A DNA stretch of 64,000 bases from Chlorobiaceae bacterium (GTDB taxonomy: Bacteria > Bacteroidota > Ignavibacteria > UBA10030 > SZUA-254): positions 107,396-171,395 of the forward strand of contig PNNN01000011.1 in assembly GCA_013824245.1 (NCBI GenBank), read 5' to 3'. The first letter of the stretch is position 1. Every line of letters begins with the position of its first letter. Both the position numbers and the translations under genes were made by a program. Below are positions 1 through 7,477 of this stretch, one piece after another. The notes beneath the pieces are model-generated. The model was not told the DNA's origin, made no database searches, and saw only the letters and a program-made list of their open reading frames with translations.

Positions 1-694
1 CCATAAATGGGTCGAGCACTACTCCGTCTGGTGGACAGAAACATTGAATGAAGTCATATGGAATCTTATCAGGAAAAGGTGCAGGGTGTTTTCGCTTGAT
101 TGGGTTCTTGTCTCCTGCCATTAAATACTCCCAAACAGTTCCTCGACATTTTGTTGAGTTTATCTCACGTCTAACAGTCTCAGTTGTTTCTCCATTTGTC
201 CGTCGATTTCCACTACCGGTCATGGTCTTGCCACCATGTTTAGACGGAACCTTCAAAGGTTCTTTGTTGAAGTATTGCGGTTTCCTCCCCTTCACAAAAA
301 TTGGCATATACTCGTGGTCTACTCTGAACCGTTGCGTCCACCAAGCTCCTTCAGTTCCATGTTTCCGGTAGATCACACACTCGAAGAGTTTGAAACCAAT
401 ATTATCGCACCAATCAACAATTGTGCGAAACGAGGTTAACGTCTTTCCGAAGTCCTGAGTTTGGTCTTGAATCACCATTGCTGCTATTCCACCGTCCCTG
501 AGGATGCGAAGAATTTGTTCTCCCGTAGCATGCAAATCGTAGGAAAATCCTTGGTAGTCCCTTGTATTATCATACGGAGGTGAAGTAACAACAAGGTCGA
601 TGGATCCGTCGGGAATTGTTTTCATTGCTTCGACGCAATCAAGGCAGTAAATCTTATCTAATGTGTATGGTCCGATTGTCTCTAATTCTGTCAA
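1..694 (-). CDS. DNA methyltransferase, beta-type motif order, 3' end beyond window
   Basis: Reading the minus strand from about 694 towards 1 gives an uninterrupted protein that runs off the left edge. It opens with LDKIYCLDCVEAMKTIPDGS, then the catalytic motif TSPPY (motif IV of N4-cytosine/N6-adenine methyltransferases), and reaches the SAM-binding motif VLDPFMG at the edge. Catalytic motif before SAM motif is the beta-class order, and an FPDKIP segment precedes DPF as usual in this family. It should methylate an exocyclic amino group in DNA; the target cannot be inferred. The start is uncertain. A TTG at 694 and a CTG at 727 are in frame, whereas the ATG at 732 sits in another frame and meets TGA two codons later, so a non-ATG start or a frameshift is possible. 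No restriction endonuclease is visible on the right side. Confidence 0.85.
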   Translation of the reverse strand, partial: MTELETIGPYTLDKIYCLDCVEAMKTIPDGSIDLVVTSPPYDNTRDYQGFSYDLHATGEQILRILRDGGIAAMVIQDQTQDFGKTLTSFRTIVDWCDNIGFKLFECVIYRKHGTEGAWWTQRFRVDHEYMPIFVKGRKPQYFNKEPLKVPSKHGGKTMTGSGNRRTNGETTETVRREINSTKCRGTVWEYLMAGDKNPIKRKHPAPFPDKIPYDFIQCFCPPDGVVLDPFM

Positions 695-1034
695 GTGGTT
701 GGCTCCAAAATCGATTTTGTTACTCAGAACATAATTTCTTTCTGGTTAAGAATTAATAGAATATAAGCACATTCCAGCTAAGAATCCATTCTTGGGCAGG
801 AGAAGGTACTTGTGGAAGAGCTGATGTCATTGTATTGATGTGAGATTGAACTGCGACTTACTTTCCAATGATAAGTTCAGGGGGAGTGAATTACACGTAA
901 CACCAAAATTAAGTCTCTTTTAGTGTCACAGTATGGACCGTGACAATTGGGGTACAACGTGTCGTGATGACGCATATTGTGTCAGATTCTGATCAATCCC
1001 GCTCGAAAAATGGGACGGAACAACGGGCTTCTTA
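695..1034. other. Gene-free stretch with one inverted repeat
   Basis: No convincing gene or RNA was found between the methyltransferase and the GNAT-like gene. The only structure seen is TGTCAC-N10-GTGACA at 924-945, a perfect 6-bp dyad that could be an operator or arise by chance. The stretch may hold the methyltransferase promoter, but no clear -35/-10 pair was recognised. Confidence 0.5.
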
Positions 1035-2189
1035 TTAAGATAGCTCCTTTTCGTAAATCCTATATTTCTTGTACAGCTTCCCGCCCACAGCTTCATCGAA
1101 GCGGTTGATCAGATCGTTATCCTCGAGGTTCCACGACATCTCGCACCACGTATACCCTAATCGCGCGCCTCTCTTTACCGTCTCGTAATACAACACGCTG
1201 CTGATGCCCGTGAGTCGGTATTCTTTCTTAATGCCGAACACGATCGCCCGGGCTCCGGTTATCTTCTTTTTGTAATAGAGAAACTTTAAGATACCGATGG
1301 GACCAAGTTTTCCGTTCAGCTTTTTCAACACCTGATTCATATCGGGGAGAGTGATGCTCACACCTACCGGCTGTCCGTTGACTTCAGCGAATAAGACGAG
1401 TTCCGGCTCACAAATGGGTCTCAATTCTTTCGCCATGAGATCCATTTCCTTTTCAGTCATAGGTACAAAACCCCAGTTTAATTCCCACGCCGCATTGTAA
1501 ATATCCTTGACGATCGCTACTTCCTGTTTAAAATTTTTCAAGTCAACCGGTCTGATGACGACATTTTCTTTGCTCTTCACCCGCTCTACAAGTTTTGCAA
1601 TCCGATCGACTACCCCTATGTCACTTTTTAGATAGGCGTATAAATCTTTTGCTTTAACAAAACCGTATCGCTCGCAGAATTCAAGATAGTACTTAGGATT
1701 ATACGGCATCATTATGACAGGGTCGATATCGAAACCTTCCAACAAGAATCCGCACTCGTCGTTCATGCTTAAATTCATCGGTCCCCGCATTCGGTTCATG
1801 CCCTGATTCTTGCACCAAGTTTCTGCGGAAGAAAATAATGCTTTCGCTGCCTCGTAGTCTTCAACGCATTCGAACATGCCGAAAAATCCGGTGCGTTCTT
1901 TGTGAAATTCATTATAACGGTCGTCAACGATTGCGGCGATACGCCCCGTGATAGTAGTTCCGCGGCGAGCGACGAATAATTCTATTTTTGCATGTTCGAA
2001 AAACGGATGCTTCGATTGATTCAATTTGAACTTCACATCCCGCAAGAGAGGAGGTACCCAATGAGGATAATCTTTGTAAATCTGCCAAGGGAGACGGATA
2101 AATCCGTTCAGATCATTATCATTTTGGATCCGCTCGATGATAAGCGCATCCGAGTTACTGTTTGCTTGAATATTTCTTTTCAACATCAT
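1035..2189 (-). CDS. GNAT-like N-acetyltransferase family protein
   Basis: This protein of about 384 residues resembles the long cytoplasmic GNAT-fold proteins common in FCB bacteria. The N-terminal part (LPWQIYKDYPHWVPPLL, then a KLN...HPFF segment) and the middle RGPMNLSMNDECGFLLEGFD segment are characteristic. The C-terminal part has the strand-turn pattern LVLFAEVNGQPVGVSITLPD and ends with YTWCEMSWNLEDNDLINRF. The substrate is unknown. The frame stays open upstream to a GTG at 2240, but that GTG abuts a GAGGAG sequence with no spacer. The tandem ATG codons at 2189/2186 are therefore preferred, although no strong ribosome site precedes them. It is a lone gene; fold assignment is fairly sure and function is not. 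Confidence 0.7.
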   Translation of the reverse strand: MMLKRNIQANSNSDALIIERIQNDNDLNGFIRLPWQIYKDYPHWVPPLLRDVKFKLNQSKHPFFEHAKIELFVARRGTTITGRIAAIVDDRYNEFHKERTGFFGMFECVEDYEAAKALFSSAETWCKNQGMNRMRGPMNLSMNDECGFLLEGFDIDPVIMMPYNPKYYLEFCERYGFVKAKDLYAYLKSDIGVVDRIAKLVERVKSKENVVIRPVDLKNFKQEVAIVKDIYNAAWELNWGFVPMTEKEMDLMAKELRPICEPELVLFAEVNGQPVGVSITLPDMNQVLKKLNGKLGPIGILKFLYYKKKITGARAIVFGIKKEYRLTGISSVLYYETVKRGARLGYTWCEMSWNLEDNDLINRFDEAVGGKLYKKYRIYEKELS

Positions 2190-2324
2190 GAGGAATATAC
2201 AATACTCGTTTCTTAATTGCAAAGAATTTGCAAGTTTCACCTCCTCTGTCGAATCGTTTCTAATTTTGCTTTTGGTTCTTCAAAATCGGGTTTGCATTGT
2301 GTAGAGGTTAACGATAATCTGTTA

Positions 2325-2933
2325 TTAATAGATGATATTGGAAATCTCTATCATCGGACCTTCGTCAAGATCCATCATTGCATTTATAAGAGTCGCTTTC
2401 TCATAATGGGCAATGTCTTCTCTGGAAATTCTTTCTTCGCTTATGATATTGTTTCTCAATAACTTTTCTCTTTTTGTCCCACGAAGCAACGGGGTGGAAG
2501 GGGTTATCCATTTTTTCCCGTCGTAAAATACAATGTTGGCGAAAGAGGTGTCTGTAATCATTCCATTCTTAATGATAAGAATATCGTCAGTCTTAACGGA
2601 GTCCATAAGATCGTTGAATATTCTTCTATCCACGTATTTATACGTGTATACGAGATTATCACACTCAACTAACTTGAGTGTTCTAATTTGTCTTTTGGCG
2701 TAATGGGCGAATTGAATTTGCTCGATTTCTTCTGAATAGACGACCCGGCATTTGGAAACATCATTGCCTAGATCTTCGGGAATTGAAATCAGATCATTCA
2801 AGTCAATAATGTCAGTACATCCGAATATATTTTTTCGGGATTTGTTCAATCTCTCGTTGTGATATTCGAGATTGTGCAGAATCTTATTTTCAATTTTTAT
2901 TGTCTCAAACAATGGGCACATATACTTTATCAA
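2325..2933 (-). CDS. pabC: Aminodeoxychorismate lyase (class IV aminotransferase)
   Basis: The 202-residue protein has the fold-type IV PLP signature. KYVDRR near residue 100 supplies the candidate Schiff-base lysine, and MITDTSFANIVF followed by TPSTPLLRGTKREKLL is the cofactor-binding and substrate region. It should split 4-amino-4-deoxychorismate into p-aminobenzoate and pyruvate for folate synthesis. It is short for the family (usually about 260-290) because the N-terminal domain is reduced. Its start overlaps the 3' end of the pabB-like gene by 29 bp, which indicates translational coupling. A branched-chain aminotransferase relative is the alternative, but the pabA/pabB neighbours make PabC the better call. 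Confidence 0.82.
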   Translation of the reverse strand: MIKYMCPLFETIKIENKILHNLEYHNERLNKSRKNIFGCTDIIDLNDLISIPEDLGNDVSKCRVVYSEEIEQIQFAHYAKRQIRTLKLVECDNLVYTYKYVDRRIFNDLMDSVKTDDILIIKNGMITDTSFANIVFYDGKKWITPSTPLLRGTKREKLLRNNIISEERISREDIAHYEKATLINAMMDLDEGPMIEISNIIY

Positions 2934-3876
2934 TTAATTCTTGATATTCCGATTTGGAATCACTCATTGATGTTATCCCGCCGCCGCTTTTATACTTTAA
3001 TTGTTTTCCTGTTTTTTCTATAAACCTTATCATAACTCCGCTGTCAAGATTATTGCCGTCAAAATATCCGAACACGCCGGTATAATAGCCACGTTTGTAA
3101 TTTTCTGTTTCTTTTATAATTTGAATCGTTTTCTTTTTCGGTGCACCGCTAATTGAGCCGGCTGGCAACAACGCGAAAATGATGTCGCCGATATTTGATC
3201 TATAATCCCGACCAAGTTCACCGACGATCTTCGAACTGACTTGAAGAAGGTTTTTATTGTGTGTCTTAATCTTATCGATGTACCGGAATCTCTCGACACG
3301 AACATTCTTAGCCACCATACTTAAATCGTTTCTAATTAAATCAACGATTGTGTTATGTTCGGCGAGTTCTTTTGGGTCTGATAATAATATTTGTTTTGCA
3401 TTTGGGATTGATGCGTTTATCGTTCCCTTCATTGGATACGATGATATTTTGTTATTATGAATCCGTATAAATGTTTCCGGTGAAAATACAACGAATTTAT
3501 TTTGAAAACATAATTTATATTTTGCACGGCTCCGATAGAATATCTCTTCGAGCGAAAGATTTATTTTTACTTTTGTCGGAAATGTTAGGTTTAAAAGATA
3601 TGTGTTGCCGTTAGCGATGTGCCGCTTCACCTTACTAAACGCGGATTGGTACCGGTTGAATGAAACAAATTGTTTTGTGAATAGAATATTTTTCAGTAAT
3701 ATGGTTGGAGTGATGTAATTTTTTGTACCATTTATATCATAACGAATTTCAAAGTTATTGATTTTATCGAGTCGATGGACAATTAGTGCTTTCATCTCAA
3801 AATCGACGATGAAAAGGAACGGGGTTTTAGTAGTCCCGTATTTGTTCATCATTTTGATTGCGCTTTGTTTATGCAT
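2905..3876 (-). CDS. pabB: Aminodeoxychorismate synthase component I
   Basis: This is a 323-residue chorismate-binding enzyme. It shows the conserved C-terminal core of PabB/TrpE: PMKGTI (the key-lysine KGT motif), DLIRNDLSMVAKNVRVE, LLPAGSISGAPKKKTIQII and GYYTGVFGYFDG, ending with the SGGGIT...SEYQE segment. With ammonia from PabA it converts chorismate to aminodeoxychorismate. It is shorter than the usual 450 residues because the N-terminal subdomain is reduced, as in other compact PabB proteins. It is transcribed with pabC and divergently from pabA, with a 37-bp gap between the two starts. PMKGT rather than a TrpE-type motif, and the pabC partner, favour PabB over anthranilate synthase. 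Confidence 0.87.
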   Translation of the reverse strand: MHKQSAIKMMNKYGTTKTPFLFIVDFEMKALIVHRLDKINNFEIRYDINGTKNYITPTILLKNILFTKQFVSFNRYQSAFSKVKRHIANGNTYLLNLTFPTKVKINLSLEEIFYRSRAKYKLCFQNKFVVFSPETFIRIHNNKISSYPMKGTINASIPNAKQILLSDPKELAEHNTIVDLIRNDLSMVAKNVRVERFRYIDKIKTHNKNLLQVSSKIVGELGRDYRSNIGDIIFALLPAGSISGAPKKKTIQIIKETENYKRGYYTGVFGYFDGNNLDSGVMIRFIEKTGKQLKYKSGGGITSMSDSKSEYQELIDKVYVPIV

Positions 3877-3913
3877 AGAATAAAGTAATGAAAAAATTAT
3901 TCATATTAAATTT

Positions 3914-4489
3914 ATGAACTCAGAGATATTAGTAATTGATAATTACGATTCATTTACATATAACTTGATTCAGATTGTGGAAGGGCTCGGAAAACATGAT
4001 TGTGTTGTTCTGAAAAATGATGCAATTAATCTCCGTGCAATAAAACGGTATAAAAAAATATTAATCACACCCGGACCTGGAGTGCCCTTGGATGCCGGGG
4101 AAATATTGAGTGTCATTAAACGGTATGGTTCAAGTAAATGCATATTGGGTATTTGCCTCGGACATCAGGCAATCGCAGAAGCGTTTGGAGGTCGATTAGA
4201 AAAAATGCCCAAAGTAGTACATGGAATAAAAAAGCGAATCACTGTTGTTGCTCGTGATGAGTATTTGTTCAAAGGCATTCCGAAAAATATTTCCGCAGGA
4301 TTTTATCATTCATGGGCGGTCTCTAAAAAATACTTGCCCGATTGCTTGGATGTTACTGCATGGGATGATGACGGAACGATTATGGCAATCAGACACAAAC
4401 ATTTTGATGTTAGAGGTATCCAATTTCATCCCGAATCGATAATGACCGATTATGGAAAAAAGATAATCCAAAATTGGTTAAATCGTTAA
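3914..4489 (+). CDS. pabA: Glutamine amidotransferase, PabA/TrpG type
   Basis: A class I glutamine amidotransferase of 191 residues, the usual length. It opens with VIDNYDSFTYNL, has PGPG in the oxyanion region, the nucleophile elbow GICLGHQ with Cys81, and the FHPES His-Glu pair near the C terminus. It supplies ammonia to the PabB partner. The family also serves anthranilate synthase; no trp genes are in the window, whereas pabB and pabC lie divergently next door. Its last codon overlaps the end of the convergent thioredoxin-YCII gene by 4 bp, leaving no room for a separate terminator. Confidence 0.9.
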   Translation: MNSEILVIDNYDSFTYNLIQIVEGLGKHDCVVLKNDAINLRAIKRYKKILITPGPGVPLDAGEILSVIKRYGSSKCILGICLGHQAIAEAFGGRLEKMPKVVHGIKKRITVVARDEYLFKGIPKNISAGFYHSWAVSKKYLPDCLDVTAWDDDGTIMAIRHKHFDVRGIQFHPESIMTDYGKKIIQNWLNR

Positions 4490-5325
4490 TTCAACTTCGA
4501 TCCCTTCGCAAGCCACACCGGCAAAATCTCCATTGACAATCGTCCCGAGATTACTGCAGGATCATCTCTTTCTAATTTATCAGCTTCTTCTTTTGTTTTT
4601 ACGTTGAAAATTATTATTCCACGGTATTCATTATCGCCGTCAAACGGACCGGCAACGGAGATTAATCCGGCTTTCCCTAACTTGTTCAGGTGGGCTAAGT
4701 GATTTTCCTGTATTTTTGCTGCGGCTAATGAATCCTGCGTTCTGTTAGGTCCTTTCTTGAGCAAGCAGAAGAAATATTTTTTCATCGTGTAATTTTCTTC
4801 ACCTACCTTTATATCCAATTCATCTTGCGATGACGTGGAAACGGGCGCCCACCTCTTAAGAAACTCGAAAACTTTTTCCCTGCTGTGTCCTTTACCCGAT
4901 TCTAAATCACCCGTATCTTGTGAGTGAAGCAGTTTACCGTCTTTTTCCAGTACAAATATATGCGGGTATCCTTTGATCTCCGGATACTGTGATAAAACTT
5001 TTTCATTCTCATTTTCTTTGCTGAAGTTTACTTTGACGACAACGTAATTTTTAAACATGAATTCCATTAAATCAACATTTTTTATGAACAACGTATCGAG
5101 CCGCTTGCACCAAATGCACCAATTACCGCCAATATCGAGTATGATTCTGCGATTACTTTTTGTGGCTTCCACAATTGCTGAACGGATATCTGCTGAGGCA
5201 TCGCGAGCTGGATCAAATTTTTCAACCGGAATGTATTCGGGTTTAGCCACACTTTGGGCTGAGATCAGTACGGGCGTTCCAATGAATAAAATCAAAATGA
5301 ATATATTAATAAAAGTTCTTTTCAT
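4486..5325 (-). CDS. Secreted thioredoxin-like protein fused to a YCII domain
   Basis: A 279-residue exported protein. Residues 1-23 form a signal peptide ending ISAQ. Residues 35-160 form a thioredoxin-like domain of the Thioredoxin_7 kind, with CIWC (Cys70/Cys73) preceded by GGNW and a cis-proline in GYPH near 120. Residues 183-272 look like a YciI-related domain: YFFCLLKKGPNRT, a conserved His near 209, AGPF, RGIIIF and DPAV..GRL. The first domain suggests thiol-disulfide chemistry or protein folding outside the cytoplasm. YCII domains have a ferredoxin-like fold with poorly known enzymatic roles, and the combination is unusual. It lies just downstream of obg on the same strand. Confidence 0.8.
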   Translation of the reverse strand: MKRTFINIFILILFIGTPVLISAQSVAKPEYIPVEKFDPARDASADIRSAIVEATKSNRRIILDIGGNWCIWCKRLDTLFIKNVDLMEFMFKNYVVVKVNFSKENENEKVLSQYPEIKGYPHIFVLEKDGKLLHSQDTGDLESGKGHSREKVFEFLKRWAPVSTSSQDELDIKVGEENYTMKKYFFCLLKKGPNRTQDSLAAAKIQENHLAHLNKLGKAGLISVAGPFDGDNEYRGIIIFNVKTKEEADKLERDDPAVISGRLSMEILPVWLAKGSKLN

Positions 5326-5340
5326 TGTATTGTATCCATG

Positions 5341-6333
5341 TTATTTAATGTTTCGACTAACTTTTCTCCACATCTCATCTATTAAATCTTTCAAACCCTC
5401 GCCCGAGACGGCTGATATATGAATAACCTTTATGGTTTTCCTGAATTTAAGTTTCTTTAAAGTTTTTTTAAGATCTGCATCCGCCAAATCAATTTTAGAT
5501 ATCGCAATGATCTGAGGTTTCTTCAGCATTTTCTCATTGAACGATTTTAACTCATTCACCAAAGTTTTATACTGTTCTTTTGGATCATCGCTTGTGCACT
5601 CGATGAGGAAGACGAGAACGCTTGTTCTCTCAATGTGTCGTAAGAATTCAATCCCGAGTCCTTTTCCGGTGTGTGCACCTTCAATAAGTCCCGGCATATC
5701 GGCAACGACGAAACTTTTTTCCTCGCTGTACCTAACAATGCCAAGATTGGGAATAAGTGTTGTGAATGGATAATCCGCTATTTTTGGTTTCGCGGCAGAT
5801 ATACGCGAGATTAATGTCGATTTGCCTGCATTGGGGAGCCCAACCAGTCCGACATCGGCAAGAAGCTTCAGTTCGAGGTTGATGTTTCGTTCTTCACCCT
5901 GTATGCCTTTTGTTGCTTTGCGAGGTGCTTGATTGGTTGATGTTGCAAATTCGGCATTTCCTTTGCCGCCGCGTCCGCCTTTTACAATTACAATTTCATC
6001 ACCTTCGCGTTTTAGATCGATGATGATATTATTTGTTTCAGAATCATGTATAATCGTACCGACAGGAACTCTCAGTATTGTGTCTTCTCCGCTCTTGCCG
6101 GTTCTATTGGATGTTTCTCCTTTGTTACCATCAGTCGCATTATATCTTCGCTTGTAGCGGAAGTCCATCAAAGTTGTAAGTTGTTTATCGGCACGTAAAA
6201 TTATATCGCCACCCTTGCCGCCGTTGCCGCCGTCGGGTCCGCCTTTGGGAATATACTTTTCACGACGAAAACTTACCATCCCGTCTCCGCCATTTCCCGC
6301 TTTTACATATATCGTTGCTTCATCGATGAACAT
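5341..6333 (-). CDS. obg: Obg family GTPase
   Basis: A 330-residue Obg/CgtA GTPase involved in 50S ribosome maturation and the stress response. Residues 1-158 are the glycine-rich Obg fold (GNGGDG, GGPDGGNGGKGGD, GGRGGKGN). The G domain follows, with G1 GLPNAGKS at 165-172, the switch region YPFTTLIPNLG, G3 DMPGLIEGA from 212 and G4 SKIDLAD. It lacks the extra C-terminal domain found in some Gram-positive Obg proteins. The gene sits between the thioredoxin-YCII gene and an unknown gene on the same strand. A heptad-like A-rich tract lies just upstream at about 6341-6366. Confidence 0.97.
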   Translation of the reverse strand: MFIDEATIYVKAGNGGDGMVSFRREKYIPKGGPDGGNGGKGGDIILRADKQLTTLMDFRYKRRYNATDGNKGETSNRTGKSGEDTILRVPVGTIIHDSETNNIIIDLKREGDEIVIVKGGRGGKGNAEFATSTNQAPRKATKGIQGEERNINLELKLLADVGLVGLPNAGKSTLISRISAAKPKIADYPFTTLIPNLGIVRYSEEKSFVVADMPGLIEGAHTGKGLGIEFLRHIERTSVLVFLIECTSDDPKEQYKTLVNELKSFNEKMLKKPQIIAISKIDLADADLKKTLKKLKFRKTIKVIHISAVSGEGLKDLIDEMWRKVSRNIK

Positions 6334-6412
6334 GGTTCAATCCAAAATTAAAAAGTTAAAAATTAATATCACTGATATCAAACGTTGTTTTTCGCAAATC
6401 TCGTATCTCAAA

Positions 6413-7477
6413 TCATTTCTTCAGATGAAACTGTTCGGAAATTATCTCTATAAACTTTGTCGCTTCTGAAGAATACGGGTAGACCTCGTGTTTTATGAAA
6501 ATCTCATCGATTAATTTCGATGCCTGCTTCCATGATGTCTGTTTTGTTAAGGTGTTCAGTAATGAGAGATATGCCTTCTCATTATGGCTGAATATTTTCT
6601 TTACAAATTTTCTTTTATCCGATTCGGAAATATCAAACTCTATCTTTGAAATCGATCGATCGGTATCATCAATATTATCCGACTGATCTAAATTTAAGTT
6701 ATCTGCCTGAAACGAACCGAGTGTGTGCCTGCTGTCTTCGAGTATATCTCCAAGTTCTTTTTTACTAATTTCACTTTTACCCTGGGCTACTTCACCTTCA
6801 AGGCGCGGAATTACAAGATTTAGCCCTTTGTCTTCAAAAAACTTGATTATCGCTTTAATCGGCAACAAATAATTGCCGCTCTTAATATAGTGATTAAAAA
6901 AGTCAAATATCGGTGAGATTATTTCTGCAAGCTCATAACCCGATTTTCGTTTTATATATTCACTGTCGGCTTTCCATAACAGGGTTCTGAATTCTTTTTC
7001 CGTTATTGATTCAATCTGTTTTTCAGAAAAATATCTTATGACGATCTCTTTAGAATAATTATAAGGCGCGAAATACCTGAATATCTCCATTAGATTTTGG
7101 GTTGAAATTGTCTTATCTTTTTCGAATATGATGTTCGATAATGTCCACTGTGGGCGAACAAGATAATTTATCATCAAGTGAACTGCTTCATCTATTCGAT
7201 GCTCCATATTGTTGAACTTGAAGTTTAAGATGAGTATAGAATCAATTTGCTGTTGTAAACTTCGAATCCCAGGGTGGTGATGATTAAACCGACTTTCTTT
7301 AGTGAATTTATTTTGCTCGTTTCGCAGTAAAGCTTCAACTTCTGCCTTGAAATAATATTTTATTGGGTCCGGGATGTCAACCGCTAAAATATCTTTCAAG
7401 CATATAACATCGGTTCCCTTATTCGGGAAAAGTTGTTTAATTCCCTTTAATATGTTTTCTGTCTCTCGTTCAAGCAC
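6413..7477 (-). CDS. Unknown 354-residue protein downstream of TPR gene
   Basis: I do not recognise this protein. It has no signal peptide or membrane segment, and is rich in charged residues and predicted helix. A low-complexity acidic stretch (DNLNLDQSDNIDDTDRS) near residues 255-275 probably links an N-terminal helical part to a short C-terminal helical part. The GTG start at 7477 overlaps the TAG stop of the large TPR gene by one base, so the two are almost surely translationally coupled. A role as a partner of the TPR protein is an inference from coupling only. Confidence 0.75.
   Translation of the reverse strand: MLERETENILKGIKQLFPNKGTDVICLKDILAVDIPDPIKYYFKAEVEALLRNEQNKFTKESRFNHHHPGIRSLQQQIDSILILNFKFNNMEHRIDEAVHLMINYLVRPQWTLSNIIFEKDKTISTQNLMEIFRYFAPYNYSKEIVIRYFSEKQIESITEKEFRTLLWKADSEYIKRKSGYELAEIISPIFDFFNHYIKSGNYLLPIKAIIKFFEDKGLNLVIPRLEGEVAQGKSEISKKELGDILEDSRHTLGSFQADNLNLDQSDNIDDTDRSISKIEFDISESDKRKFVKKIFSHNEKAYLSLLNTLTKQTSWKQASKLIDEIFIKHEVYPYSSEATKFIEIISEQFHLKK

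Noticed and set aside
48-439. Two plus-strand reading frames of 107 and 67 residues
   Set aside because: They lie antisense to the convincing methyltransferase frame and show no family resemblance.
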